DNA from: Setoptus koraiensis
Lineage: Eukaryota; Arthropoda
Length of the DNA: 64,000 nt
Direction of reading: 5' to 3'
Assembly (NCBI GenBank): GCA_048013815.1
Contig: CM106585.1
Location: 6,200,001 to 6,264,000, forward strand
Positions 1 to 12,885 of the stretch are shown here, piece after piece. Each line of letters opens with the position of its first letter. Position 1 is the first letter of the stretch. The position numbers were made by a program, and so were the translations under genes. The notes below the pieces were generated by a model. It searched no databases. It worked only from the letters and a program-made list of their open reading frames with translations, and was not told where the DNA came from.

Positions 1-222
1 GTGCGTCGGAGCGGCACAGAATAAGCACAATCGCACAGGAGTCAGTGGCTGTTGGTTTGCGAATAACTGGCTCGTGTGCATTTATAATCCATGACCGTGC
101 ACAGACAATGGGATTAGCATAATTAGGATTGACTCGGTCACAGGTGAACAAGCGGAAATAGCGACTTGTCACAGCAATCATTGGACAGCGGACAAATTTG
201 TTCCGTTTGTTGGTTGGACCAT

Positions 223-328
223 CCGACTGTCCGACTATCCGACTATCCGACTATCCGACTATCCGACTATCCGGCTGTCCGGCTGTCCGACTATCCGACT
301 GTCCGATTATCCGACTGTCCGTGGACGG
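223..328. repeat. 8-bp tandem array (ccgactat)
   Basis: About 13 head-to-tail copies of an 8-bp unit, mainly ccgactat with variants ccgactgt, ccggctgt and ccgattat. The variants are single-base changes scattered through the array. All three forward frames are open across it and encode a repeated Leu-Ser-Asp-Tyr-Pro/Ile-Arg pattern. Such open frames are a product of the repeat, not evidence for a gene. Confidence 0.9.
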
Positions 329-859
329 AGGCCGCCTCGTTCGATGCAACAACGGCCCCTCGGGAATGGGCCACTTCGATGCCTGCGCTACAACGCAAAA
401 TGTCAACACTTGGCCAGCACTGACCGCGGGCCAAATTTGACCGGCGCAAGGCGGCTGCGCCAGGGCTTATCGAGGGCGGGCCGTGCCCAGTTTGCAGGTT
501 GCTGCAATTAGAGTGATGGGTAATTTATTGTAGAGTGCGCTGTTTGTGTTGTTGTTGCATTTGATAGATTGATTTGCGCCTATTTGCGCCCATTTGGCTC
601 GTATGGTCACGCTTTGGTGCACGCTCAAACTGCACACCACTGACAACGCGGATCAAATCAAATTAAAATTAAATTAAAAATTGGCCAGCACATCGAATGG
701 GCTCGTCACAACAGCGACGCCAACGCCAACACCGTCAACGGCAACACCAACACCGACAACAGCGACAGCAAACAACAACAATGACGACAGTGGCAGCTTC
801 ACGCTTTCTCCGCTCGTCGGCTCACAATTGTCAGCGGTGGCGTCACATGCGACCCATTG

Positions 860-1002
860 AGTCGCGAGTCGCCGATTGCGAGTCGCCGATTGCGAGTCGC
901 CGATTGCGAATCGCCAATTGCGAATCGCTCACTCATCTCAGGTGAGTCACCTGCTCGCTCACCTGCTCGCTCGCCTGATCGCTCGCCTGATCGCTCGCCC
1001 GA
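860..1002. repeat. Two adjoining arrays: 14-bp then 12-bp units
   Basis: A 14-bp unit close to gagtcgccgattgc is repeated about four times and decays into gaatcgc variants. From about 935 it gives way to a 12-bp unit close to tcgcctgatcgc. Both share the gcgag/tcgc core, so the second may have grown out of the first. Confidence 0.8.
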
Positions 1003-2036
1003 AGTGATTGCGAGCGAGCCAAACGAGCTGGACGCCGGTGCGCGAGCTCGCGCGCCGCCGCCAACGATCAAATAAATATGCTAATTGTAATCCAGTTTCG
1101 CTTGGCCGTGAACAACAAGCATGTTAATTCATTGCGTAACTGCTGCATCGATATAAGCCGGTTGACACACACGACAGTTGGCGACAGGCAGCGCCATGGC
1201 GAGCTTGCCAATGTTGACAGCTGATGCGAGTTGACTGCGTTTGTTGAGCGCGACGCGATTGCGTCATCAGCGTCAGTTCCGCATTCTGTGACTCACAATT
1301 GCATTTGTCAGGCTGACAAATGTTGCCTTGACATGGGCCCAAAAGATACCAAATGGCATGAGTGGCGCGCATTTGGCATTTTGCGTTTGCCATTTGACGT
1401 GTACGTGCGCCACAAGCGAATCAATTCTGGGTACTGGGTAATTGTGGCCAAAGTACAATTGCGACTGACAGTTGGCCAGTCGCAAGTCGCCAGTGAATAC
1501 ATTTCGCTGCCGCCACTCATCACACAGTTACATCGAGCAACATATATTACGCAATCGACAGAGCAGTGGTTGTTGTTGGCGCACTCACTTAATGCTGTCT
1601 CTGGTTGGCTGGCTGGCTGGTTTGCCGGATAAAAAGACGCCAACTAGCCAGCTGTTTGGGGGTGCTCGCCAGCGTTTGTAGTTTGCCAACTTTTGCAGTT
1701 TGCTCGCAGTGGCTGCCAGTTGCGACAGCGACAACGGGGCCCATCCATTAAATTGGGGCGGCCGGCGAAAATCATCCGAGAATTAGTCGGCAATCGGCTG
1801 GCCCGCCGATCTAATGGGCACCTCTCTTTGGCTGGCCAGCCGATATTCATGAGGCGCCGGTCGCCGAAAGCGATCGCCCGGACATCGATCACAAGCGGGC
1901 ACTTTTTAAACTCATCCGATCGGCTCGGCAGGAGCCGCTCGAGTCGCAATCCAAACGTGCATTCTTCCATTATCGACCAATCTCATGATATGAGATTTTT
2001 TTTGCTTTCTTCTCAGTGGTGCCATTAGTGGCATTT

Positions 2037-2098
2037 GCAAAATCAGAGTCGCGCTTGCAAAATCAGAGTCGCGCTTGCAAATCAGAGTCGCGAAATTG
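2037..2098. repeat. 20-bp tandem repeat, three copies
   Basis: Three near-identical copies of a roughly 20-bp unit beginning gcaaaatcagagtcg. The third copy is shortened by one A and diverges at its end. Confidence 0.85.
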
Positions 2099-2402
2099 CA
2101 GAGTTGAATTGTAAAATTGTAAATCGAGGCAACGCGAGGCACGAGGCACGCGCCATTAGCGGCCGCCGGCCAACTACGAGCGCCAACCGTTAGACGGCGC
2201 ATTGCGAACTGTCGACCGGATGCTGCGGGCACCGCAGCTCATCGAGCCAGCATCGAAATTGGAGACGGTCGCTGCGACGGGGCCCCGACCGCCGCCTCAC
2301 TGGAACCGCGCGCGGCGTCGCGGCTCCAGTTTATCCGCTCGAGGCGAGCCGACCGCTGCAACCACCGTTATGTTGGCCGTGGCTGTTTTTTAGTTTATTT
2401 AG

Positions 2403-2450
2403 TGCAGTTTGACAGTTGCAGTTTGACAGTTGCAGTTTGACAGTTGCAGT
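2403..2450. repeat. 14-bp tandem repeat (gcagtttgacagtt)
   Basis: Three perfect copies of gcagtttgacagtt followed by a partial copy. Confidence 0.85.
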
Positions 2451-3861
2451 ATGCACAGACTGCCGCAGCATGGCGTACGAGCATGCAGGCTGGCGCTGCC
2501 GTCGCTCGGTCACGGCTCAAGTCATAAGAATGCTGCCAAAGCCAACTGACCAGTGCACTTGAGGGCCGCAATTATCGCGGCAGCGATGTCAATTTGATGT
2601 CAATTGCGAGTCACGCTGCCGGCCAGCGAGACGCGACTCGCCCAATCGGGCCGGTCGGCCCTCGTCGGACAGTCGGGCATGTCGGTCGGTCGCGATGGTC
2701 GGGCCGTCGCGCACGTCGGGCGGTCGCGATGGTCGGGCGGTCGGTCGATCCGGACGAGCCGGAGGGGCGGCCCGACGGGCGCGGTCCGTTCGGGCGAGCC
2801 AAGTATCGAGAGTCGTCGTTGTTGCCGTTGTTGCTGTTGTTGCTGCTGTTGTTGTGCGTGCGATACAAACAACGATTATGGATGCGCATGACGACAAACA
2901 ACAAATTGTCATGTGCAAGTGGCGACAATTACTACTTTCGCTCGCCACTCTCCACTGTCCGCCGGCCACTGCCCACTGAGCGCCGGTCAGTGCGGCCAGC
3001 GGCTACCGGCGACACAATGCGAGCAAATGACCAGACAGTGACAACACAAACAACGGTTGCAGTTGCATTAGTGATGAATCTATAATTGGCCTGCCGTGTT
3101 GTGGCGCTTGTTGTGCGTTATAGGTTCAGTGGCTGCAGCGACGCAACAAGCCAACGCGCTGCCAATTGAACGCGGCGGCGATTGAATTTAATTGGACTCA
3201 ATCGAGTGTCCAATTGACCAGCCACTAAACTCGTCTCAGCTCAGCTAGCTCGCGGGCGCCGTCTGGCGGCCGAGCCCAAGCTCTCTGCTGTGTCTGCCTG
3301 TATTGGTCACTATGTATCACTGGCACTGGTCAACTGGCCTTAGCCAGTGGGCACAATTGGTGTGTTCGGTCAGTTGAGCATGCAACCGCTCTCTCGTAGA
3401 GCCTCTACAGTAGAGGGCACACACACACACACACTCATCATTCATCATTCGCATGTCGTGTCACAATAAAATAACACAATATAATAACAATATAATAATA
3501 ACAGCAACACAATGCAATCTCCAGTTGATAGATTGCGGCCGACAGCGGCCAATTGGCGTTCGAATGCGAACTGGGATTCGGGTTCGCGTTAGCGTTCGAA
3601 TTGGTCGCTTTCGAATTCGAATTTGATTTCGAACGCGACTCGTTCGCGTCGAACGAGCCCGAACGGCCGCTCGGGGGGCAGCGTCGCTGCGTTGAGTCGC
3701 ATACAAGTTGGCCGCAGTGGTCAGTTTTTGTCAGTTGTCGCTGGCCGGTGACGGCGCGCCGATTCACTTGCGACCGGCGACCGGCCAACAACAAACTGTG
3801 AAACAATTGGATTATCGCGCTGCCACTGACCGCCGGCCCACGAATACATATTCACACACAT

Positions 3862-4017
3862 TTTCATGTATTCATATATTCACATGTTCATACATTCACA
3901 TGTTCATACATTCATATGTTCATATGTTCATATGTTCATATGTTCATATGTTCATATGTTCATATGTTCATATGTTCATATGTTCATATGTTCATATATT
4001 CATATATTCATATATGA
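3862..4017. repeat. 8-bp tandem array (ttcatatg)
   Basis: Around 19 copies of an 8-bp unit. It starts as ttcacatg/ttcataca variants, becomes a uniform run of ttcatatg, and ends as ttcatata. The half-unit catatg is palindromic, so single strands could fold. The array runs into a looser gaatacaggtat-like repeat to about 4070. The long open frames across it are a repeat artefact. Confidence 0.9.
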
Positions 4018-7000
4018 ATACAAGTACGGATACAGGTATGAATGCAGGTATGAATACGAGTACAAGTATGGATATAACTGTGCATAACTGTGCCGTTGCG
4101 GCCCGGCAGGAATGCCGCATCGACGGGCCTCGGCGCTGGGCCTAGCCGGCGCGCCCTGCCGCCGGCCGGTGTGAAATGTGATCCCGTCGACGCCTCCGCT
4201 GGGGCAACTTTCGACAGCTCGACACGTTCGCTGGCGTTCGACGAGTGATTCGCTGGCTTCAAGCGCGCTTTGTATTGTCTGGCATGTGTGCATTGTGTGT
4301 TCTCACCATTTCGCCCGTTTCCACAACTCCGACCGTTTCGGCAACTCCGATCGTTTCGGCCACTTCGCTTGTTTCGACCCGTTCGCGTTCCAGGCCGCGA
4401 GTTGCAAAACCGTTCGAACGGGCCAGCGAACGAGGGCCAACAAAGGGAACATTCGCTGTCGCACACCTACGGCATTCGCGGCAGCACAGTTTGTTGGCCG
4501 CAGCGCTGGCCAATGCAAATAATAAATGGTTTATCGCCGTTTAACCATTGTTGTGGCATCATTGTTGTTTTGTGTTGCTGTTTTGTGTTGTTGTCTGGCG
4601 CTGTTGTCTGGCGTTGTTGTGTTGCGCCGTTGTTGGGCCGTTCGGCCGTTGGCCAGCGCTGCCATGAGCTGCTCTCTTCGACGCCAGCTCAATGTCCAAA
4701 TATCGGCGCAAAACTAATAAACTCGCCTCTTATCGCCCGGCGCTGGCCACAGCGGCGGCGGCCGGGGGAGCCCGCGCTCCGGCTCACACGCACACAGGTA
4801 TCATCCTCGGGTATTGTGCTCGGGTATTATAATACTGGTCGCAGCGGCCAGTGGCGGCCATCCACGGCTGTCCGCGGCCGGCCGCGGGCCCGCAGCCAAT
4901 CAGACCAGGGCGACGGAGCGGGCGCCCCGCGAGCGGCCAATCACGGTCGCGGGCGCCAGCGCGACAAAATCATCGCCAGCGACACGACGACAGCGACACG
5001 ACGACAGCGACACGAGGACGGCGTCGCCGGACAGCAGCGACTCGCAACAGATAGAAACAAACAGGGCGCAAACAACGACATTCCAGAGCGACACAACAAA
5101 CTGTTCACACACAACAAAACCGTCGGAACGCAACGGGTTCTCGCGCCGATTCTCCGCTCGCCGCGCTCGCCCCTCGCCGCGCCCGCGAGCCCCCGCCCAA
5201 CGATGTCTTGTCGACGTCGGTGTGAACTGACCAGCGGCGCCATTGTTTCGCCTGGGCCGCTCGCCCCCTCGAATTTGCACGCCGGCGCGACCGCGTGACG
5301 GGCTCGCCATTCAAACAAAATCTGTGCCGCATCGTGTGCGAGTGCGCGCCATCAATCTCAAGTCCAAACATGCTCACTCTGGCCGCCACAGTGCAGCGCT
5401 GGCCACTGACCACCGGTCAGATGCGCAGGCACAAGCCAACGGCGATCGGTCAGTTTGACAGCGCACAGAACAAGTTGTGACTGCAGTTGTTTGTTATGAG
5501 CCGTGCAAACAATTTGCATAAACTGTCCCCGCGTGCGTGCGTGTGTGTGTGTGTGCCAGGTTCATACTAAACATTTCATCGCATAAAATCTGTAGTGTAG
5601 ACATTTATGTGTGCGTGTGTGTGCGTGTAATTGGCACAGGGAAAGCTGGGGCATTTGTTGCGGCTTGGCCGTCGCAAAGTCGCGCTAATCTCCATGACAA
5701 CCGACACAAACACGCGCACAAACTATGCGTGCTCTATGTAAACAAGCGCGCAAAAGCGCGCCGTTGTGCCGAAACTGGCCAATTGTGACCGCTAGTGACC
5801 GCTTGTTGACAACTGTGCCGAGATAGACCAATTAACTGGCGTGCACCATTGCGTACCGGTCAAATTGTGTCTAATTGCGCCCATTGGGCGGCTCGCTCTG
5901 GCGCATTCGTAATCGTGTGCTTCTATGGCTCGCTGCTCATTAGTTTACAATTGTTGGTGGCACAGTTTGCGTTGCAATAGTATATAGTATATTTACACAG
6001 GTAACACACAGTAGCCACGAGCTAGGTTGCGCCGGACGGCGAGCGGCACAGCGCGCGCCCTGTGCCGGGCGCGGTCAGCATTGCGACCGACAGCAAACAG
6101 TGACAACGGACAATGGCAGTGGCTCGAGAGCAGCGCCGGCCCGAGTGTGGCGCTGGCTCGGCTGTTGAGCCGGCCCGAGCCGCAACTGGTGCCGATCGGA
6201 TATAATCGTTGGCAAAGAACATAAACAGAAAGAATGGATTAGCAGCTCGAGTGAGCACGGCGAAGCGATCGAGTGGAGCAAAAGTCAAAGTTGGGGCTGC
6301 GAACAGTTAATTGCGCACATGTAAACATATTGTGTTGTTGTTATTGGGCAAACTATAGCAATGGCAATAATGATAATGATAATCTTGAACGACGTCGGCG
6401 CCTCGCAAACTTAATCACCGCGTTCGCGTCTGCCGGCGACCGTTGCCGGTTGTTGCCGTCGCTGGTTGTTGTTGCTTTGGTTGGTTGTTGTTGCTTTGGT
6501 TGGTTGTTGTTGCCTTAGTTGGTTGTTGTTGGTTTTTGTTGTCGGTTGTTGTCGTTAGTCGTTGTTGCCGCTGTTGGTGGTTGTTGGCGGTTGTTGGCGC
6601 TGTTGCTCGCTGGCCGTCTGCCGTCTCAATCGTGGCTTGTTTGCTTTCTGTTGCGGTCGACGCTGTTGTCGTTGTTGCCGTCGTTGTTGCTGCCGTCGAT
6701 GTTGGCGTTGCCGCTGCTGCTGATGTTGTCGTCGACGTTGCTGGCGCTGTTGCTGTTGGGCCGGCCGCCAACGAGCCGACGAGCCAACGAGCCGACGACA
6801 GCGACAACGACAGCGACAACGACCCGCCGAAGCGCGGTCGCCATCGGGCGAGGGCCGGCAACCTGTTGGCCCGTCTTGCTGGGCACTTCTCGGCCCATTC
6901 GTCGGCCCAGTGCTCGGCGTTCTTCGGCCGCGCGAACGGCTCGCCCGCCGCGCAAATCATGCACAAATGGCAGCCCGAGCGGCAGCCCGAATGGCAGCCA

Positions 7001-9272
7001 AAAGGCAACTCGAATGGTAGCACAAATGACAGGGCGCGCCGGGACGAGCCTAAGCAGCTTTGCGGCAGGCAAGAGTTGGCAGGCGGGCCGGCCGGCGATA
7101 ACGAGCATCGGCAGCGGCCTCCCGCGGCCATTCAGCTCGCCCGACGGACCGAGCGCCGGTGGCTGCGCACGGCTCGACGAGGCGTCCGAAGCGCTCGAAG
7201 CGTCCGAAGCGCTCGAAGCGTTCGGAGCGAGGCCGGACAGGGCCAACTGGAGGGCAATTATCCGTTGTTTGATCGTGCACACGCGCGTTGCCAGCCAGCT
7301 CAATTGGCATCGACACACACGCCGGACAAAGGCTGCTGAGTGTCCTTTGTGTCCTGTCTGTTTTATCTGCTCGTTGGTCAGCGCTGGTCAGCGCTGGTTA
7401 TCGGTGGCCGGTCGCTGGTGTTATTGGCAATTGGCGAAGTTATATAGCCCACTGGCACTTGCACTTGCCGGCCGATCGCTGCCGATTGCTGCATTGTGTG
7501 TCCGTGGAAGCGGCCGATCGGCGACGGATCAGCATGAACGAGCACGATCGTGCTCCGACTGCGACTCTCTGACGCTCGCTCTGAGACGACGCTCGCTCCG
7601 GACCGACTCTCGCTTTCGAGACCACTCTCGGTATGGCGCTACGAGAGCCATTTGCGGCCAACTGAGAGCTGCCAATTGTTGTGCGCAGCAAACTTTACGA
7701 TAGACTGGCCGATCGGACAGAGCCATCGGGCAGCGAATAATGGCCAGAAGAAAAGGAACGAAAGAAGAATGGACACAACAAGAAGCGCACAACAAATACG
7801 AGCCAACCAACGACCAGCGCGTATTATTATCTGGCAATGAGATCTATAATTACTGTGCCATCTCGTCTCGTTTGGCCCTCTCGTCGGGTGTCGCGTCTCC
7901 GCGTGAGACGCGTCCGCCGATAGCCCACAGCCCACGGCCGCGAGCCCAATGGCTCGGGGTGACCGGGCGCATGCTGGGCCGGCGTTGATCTATGGCCATT
8001 AGCGGTGGCTTGTCGCTGCCAGCAGCCGCTGGCTGCCCGCAGCAGCGGCATCTCCCGCGTCGGATGCCGCGTCGGATCCCTCGTCGGATGCGGCGGTGGA
8101 TCGAGCGTCGGATTCGGAACGGATTGCGGGCGCAATCTGGCCCACGAACCGTCGGAGCGGCCGCATCGGTCGGCCCGAGCGCCTCGAATTTCCGTCGGAG
8201 CGGCGGTCGGGCCGGCAGTCGGAGCGGCGGCCGGACTGCGACCGTCTTGAGCGAAACGGGCAAACACTGAGCCGGCCCGTGGCCGCTCGCCGGTCTAGCC
8301 AACGAACAAACGAGCAAACTGGGCCAAACTGGGCCAACTTTCGCGCCGAAGCAGCCGAGATTGGCGGCGAATCACGGCGAATGGCGGCGAATGAGGGCGC
8401 ATCGGGGCGAATCACAGCCAGGGCACACAATTGACAATGGCACAATGATGGTATCATCGCTTATAGGCGCCGCTACGTGCATACTAATGAGCAACAACAG
8501 ACTTGGGCGGACAGAGACAGCGACAGGGCGGAGCAAAGTGTTGAAAAAGAATAGAGGAGGAGCGATTCGCGATTCGCAAACACTCATTACCACCATTGTG
8601 AGCTGTTTGTGTTGGTTCGTGCTGGATATAAACACACAAACACGGCATACCAACAGCAATAATAGCCAATGCCAGTTATACCAGTAATCAAGTAGCCTGA
8701 ACAATGTAAATCGAGCTCAAGTGCAGCCCAGTGAAATGAAGCAGCCCCAAAATCAACAGGTACACGCTGTTGGCATTCTTTGTTTGTTTCTCGGTCGCTC
8801 TCTCGCTCTCTCACTCTCTCACTCTCGTTCCGATCGCCGATTGCCCACTGCCGACCCAGCTCCGCAGCCCCGCTCACGCTCGCCGGCCAGCCCAAATCCG
8901 GCCCGCCGCTCTCCGAAACTCCCATTTCCACAAATCCAATTCCTGATCGCGCGGGCCCCAACGCCCGACCGTCGGCGATCCACGAGCCGACACTGCAGGC
9001 TGGCTCACAATTGCGCCCTATTGCTCGTTGCTTCTCGCCATTATTTTCACATGTTTCTCGCCATCATTTTCTGGTGCTTCTCGTGGTGATTTTCTGGCGA
9101 GTCGCCAGTAGCGACGACACAAGTTGTCGTGAAGCAAACGCCAGCAACACAATGCTGGCTACGCTGCCAAACACTTGCCAAACTGACACTTGCAGCGCCA
9201 TCTATCGAGCCGCAGGCAGACACTCAATTCAAACACAGTGCGGATATTCCGATGCTCACTCTAGCTCTTTGA

Positions 9273-9462
9273 TCGTCGGAATCCAGAACAATTTGTGCAA
9301 ATCCCGAAATAGATCGCAGATCGGTCCAGTTCTCCGGTTTGCCTCTGATCAATTCAATTCTTTTCGACGAGAAGGGGCCATACCGACTGCAACTAAATCG
9401 AGAAGAAAAACGCCTGGCCAGCGCTGTGCGTCAGGGATATCAAGATATGATCAGATGCGAAA
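9273..9462 (+). CDS. Candidate internal exon, unidentified protein
   Basis: After an in-frame TGA at 9270-9272 the frame stays open, giving a protein-like stretch that includes INSILFDEKGPYRLQLNREE and KRLASAVRQGYQDMIRCE. It reaches a usable donor (GAAA|GTGAGC) at 9463. There is no start codon in a good position and no clear acceptor, so if it is real it is a middle or last part of a gene whose other exons I cannot place. It lies about 360 bp upstream of the METTL27-like gene and could also be a decayed fragment. I do not recognise the family. Confidence 0.2.
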
Positions 9463-9824
9463 GTGAGCGCTTTCAGAGATTTTACTTGCTGAAACGGGGA
9501 TGCTCTGTGGATGTTTTCAAAGCAAAAAGGGCAAAGAGCGAAAATTGTACCTGTTATATCGTATGTTGTGTAATATTGTATAACAAGGTGACACGCTTGG
9601 CCAACAGTTAGACATAAAGGGTGTCTGCTCAAGTTTCTAATTTTAGCTTGGCGTGTGGCTCGATGCCACACACCTGTTCAGCTATTATCCTTTTCCGTTC
9701 AAAATGGGCAAACTGTATCGAGCAGCATTCATATTTGACAGTTGTGACAGATTTGACAGACGTAACTTAACTTTAACTCAAGTTAGAGACAAATCAATTA
9801 ATAATTATCCGCTTACATTACAGG

Positions 9825-10879
9825 ATGTCTGAGGCCGTTGAGAGGAAGGTCCAGCTTGTTAGCAATGAAAGGGTGGCCCAGGTGATTAGTTCTCAGGATA
9901 GAAAGTGCGTCACCGAGCAGTACAAAGGTTGGGCGGAAACATACGAAAAAGTAAGCTGACCAAGATTGTCACACCATCAATATTGTGCCCAATAGTGTCT
10001 AATTAACTAACGATATCTAATTGCTAACAATGGCCCATTTATAATACCCAACGACAATGCACAGGACATGGCTGCAGTGTCATACTCTGGTCCCGCGAAG
10101 CTGTTGGAATATTTCAACAGACTCAATGTACCCAAAGACGCAAAAATACTGGACGTTTGCGCTGGCACAGGTAAATTAATTACATTATATCTCATTGCAC
10201 ATCAATGCACCATCACCTTGATTCATCGATGTCAACTTGTCAATTATTCGTACTCAATTTGACGTCATCAACGACGCCATAATTGAGGCCAACAACCAAT
10301 AATTAATCAACAACAATAATAGGCGCTGTGGGCAGGCTACTGGTCAAGCTCGGCTACTCTAATCTGCACGCTTTTGACGGCTCCGAAGAGATGCTCGCAA
10401 AGGCAAAGCAAGAAAACAACTACAAGAGCTACACTCAGATGCTGTTCGAACCCGGCACCAAGCTTCCTTTCGAGGACAACGCGTTCGATTGTGTTCTATT
10501 GTCGGGCGTTTTTGCGCCAGGTCACCTGCCGATAGTGGCCCTCGAGGAGACTGTTCGAATATGCAAAAAGGGTAGGTCACCATGAGTGATTGTAGCTTGT
10601 ACTTCCGCCGGTCACTGAAATCAGCCGAATCACTGCTTCTAATTCTATATTCTAATTCGTAATTATATGCTAGGTGGCGTCGTATCATGGATATGCTGCG
10701 ATCCCCTATATTATCAGGACATGGACGAACAGTACAAAGACAACGGCTTCAACAGGCTAATTGATAGCATCAAAGCGAACGGTTTGTGGAAGGAGCGAGA
10801 GGGCTTCCCCGTGTCGGTGCCCTTCATTGAGTACAGCGACGGTTATGTGATGGCATTCGACGTCACCAAACAAGATTAG
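9825..10879 (+). CDS. METTL27: METTL27-like SAM-dependent methyltransferase, 4 exons
   Basis: Predicted class I S-adenosylmethionine-dependent methyltransferase related to METTL27 (WBSCR27), a cytosolic family whose substrate is unknown. Exons 9825-9950, 10065-10170, 10323-10571 and 10674-10879 join in phase with GT-AG introns of 114, 152 and 102 bp and give 228 residues; human METTL27 is 245. The N-terminal YKGWAETYEKDM matches the family's YDRWAPDYD segment. Motif I, ILDVCAGTGAVG, lies at residues 70-81. The acidic motif II region is HAFDGSEEML, and post-motif FDCVLLSGVF is followed by a Gly-Gly turn (KKGGVVSW). The start is the ATG just after a ttacag acceptor-like sequence, so a 5' UTR exon is possible. 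All key motifs are intact. The family call is firm; orthology to METTL27 rather than a sister protein is likely but not proved. Confidence 0.88.
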
Positions 10880-11415
10880 ATCAATTAATTAATTAATTAA
10901 GATTATCACCATCTATCAATCATCATTGAGCACGACAAAATCGGTTAATGCTTAAAAACCGAAATTCGGTTCAAATTGATATTTGTCGATAAATGCGCCG
11001 CTGTTGCGACGATCAGTCGAAATGATTAGCATACAATGCTTGGTTGCGTTGTTGTTCAAAATGCTTCACCCGGCATCACTCTGTCTGCTGTGATCAGTAG
11101 CTCTCTTTTTTGCTTTTACAAAGTTTTTTGTTAGACTGTTGCAACATACAACTGGATATTTATTGCTCATAGAAGATGATGAACTAGTCATATCGGCCAT
11201 AAATGATTTCAACGTAACCGAAAAAACCGAGAAATCGTGGCTGTTGCTCATTTGAGAACCGAATTTCTCGAATCTCTACCGCCGATTTTGTTTTTCCTAC
11301 TCATCAGCAAAGTAAGAGTCATCATTGGCCAAGACAAATGATGAAAGTACTGCAAGCTGTGTACTGTGAGTGAGCGAAAAATTGTATAGAATTAGAAAGA
11401 AGCTCTGAAAGCAAA
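10880..11415. other. Intergenic spacer
   Basis: This spacer lies between the methyltransferase stop and the next ATG. It contains an attaa run just after the stop, several cgaaattcgg-like snippets and a minus-strand frame with no features. It must hold the promoter of the downstream gene, but I see no clear TATA box. Confidence 0.5.
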
Positions 11416-12885
11416 ATGGCTCAACTGAAACTGCTCGCTATTGTTTACGTGATAGGTGCTTGTTCAATCTACTCTTCTGACGCCGAAGCTATCAGCAAAG
11501 AGAGATGCGTTTCCTCGGTGAAAGCAATGGATACGATTCCGACGTTTCTGCAGTTCGCAGAGATAGCGCTCAAAAACGATCGCGCTGATGGATCGAGCGA
11601 GGAAAAAGCTGCCATTCTCAACAGGTGTATTCGCAGCGTAAATGGTTTCGATGATATCCGGGCGTTGAAGGAAATAGTCCAACAAGCTGGCACACGTCAT
11701 TCGGTGTGCGAGCCCGACTTTGCGGATGAATTGTTGCAATTTCACAAACAGTTAAAAGCCAATGCCAGTCATGGTAAATATTTCAAACGCGTACAAAAGA
11801 ATAGATTGGCTCGCTTTTTCCGACTTCTAGCAGGTCAAGTTGCTCTGACTTGTAAGAAATCTTTGGCGCAAAAACTACAATCGGCAGAGGACAGTAATCC
11901 TGATTTAGTAGAAAGTTTAGACAGAGTGATTGCCATGTAAGAGGCGAAAAAGGCAAAACTCGATGAAAGCCACACTAAGGATCTTCCAAAAAGCACGCGC
12001 ATGCTGCTGAGTATTGCCATGAAATACAGCCCAAATGTGTTCACAAAAGTAGAAAATCTCATACTGACTGAATCACTGAAGCCCACACAAGATTCCGAGT
12101 TTTCCATGGCTATGACATTCAACTCGCAGAGTATGGTAGACGAGTTTGTGGCAAGCAGAAGGGCGTGCAACCTTATTGAACGATTCGCACAGAGCTCGAT
12201 TTACACAATTTCTCGGTTGGCCTGGAAAGGATATTTGGCCCGAAACGATACCGGAAGCTTAGATAGAAGCCTGAGCGACGATCCCAAGGTCCAGAAATGG
12301 ATCAAAGCCGTTCAATTCTGTCAGAGCGTTCTGCTCATAGAGGCCAAAGTCGATTTAGAGCAAGATGTGAGGGAAAAAATGGACCAAGGGACGTTGAATG
12401 ACGAAAATTTATTCACTGTCAACCTGGACAAGAAAACTAAATCGAGGCGACCGGTGCACAAATTCGAGCAAGCTGACAATTTCAGCTCGTTCGACACCGA
12501 TATTGAATGTTTCACACAAACAAGCGGCGTCACCGGTTGGCTGCAGAGGCGCTTGGGTAGCAGGGACGAACTGGCAGTGTCCCAAATATTCAAGGTCAAT
12601 GTTGTCGACGAATCAATTAAGCGATCGTTGGCGCAAGATCAGGATGACCCCGAAGGTGCAGTTCAATTCGGCTCTGTTGTGGGCCACGGTGGTGTCGCAG
12701 GATATGCTGGTCATCCAATGGCGACACATGCCACTCACTTAGCTCATCATTCTCATAAAATATTGGGTTTTAGCAAGGGTGGTTTGATAGCTTTCGTTGT
12801 TATTTTGAGCCTTATGGCTGCTTGTTTGGGTTACGCCATTCTCAAGTCAAGAGAATATGGCAGGCTGCTCAATTCCAAGATCTAA
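11416..12885 (+). CDS. Secreted/type I membrane protein, unrecognised family (paralogue A)
   Basis: Function unknown. Best model: exons 11416-11936 and 12012-12885, 464 residues. Residues 1-23 are a signal peptide. A Cys-bearing helical ectodomain follows, with conserved segments RCVSS, NRCIRSV, HSVCEPDFADEL, LTCKKSLAQKL, RRACNLIERFAQSSIY and AVQFCQS. Near the end come a Gly/His-rich stretch (VGHGGVAGYAGHP, then HATHLAHHSHK), one membrane helix at about residues 430-451 and a 13-residue basic tail. Unspliced, the frame has a TAA at 11938-11940. It lies in a strong donor (AT|GTAAGA) and is removed by a phase-correct 75-nt intron ending ctgctgag. The alternative is a nonsense change, because the intron's translation weakly resembles paralogue B. 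The same Cys/aromatic spacing recurs in the gene at 14067-15158, so the two form a tandem pair. Neither matches a family I know. Confidence 0.7.

Larger units (their letters stand above)
1..9272. other. Repeat-rich region without a convincing gene
   Basis: Open frames occur on both strands and in several frames at once, for example around 2.6-3.1, 4.3-5.3 and 6.4-7.7 kb. They have no recognisable domains, no consistent start or splice context, and compositions that mirror the local repeats. I read them as chance frames in GC-rich DNA. The stretch holds many short tandem arrays (units of about 8, 12, 14 and 20 bp), CA/GT runs, and a TTG-rich tract around 6.46-6.76 kb. No tRNA, rRNA or transposon ends were seen. 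Confidence 0.6.

Noticed and set aside
4270-5298. 342-codon plus-strand open frame
   Set aside because: Overlaps long frames on the other strand, has no domain or repeat-free core, and changes character along its length. Consistent with chance in GC-rich DNA.
6415-7703. Frames of 230-394 codons on both strands
   Set aside because: They arise from TTG/GTC-rich and cgaagcg-type repeats in several frames at once. No splice or start support.
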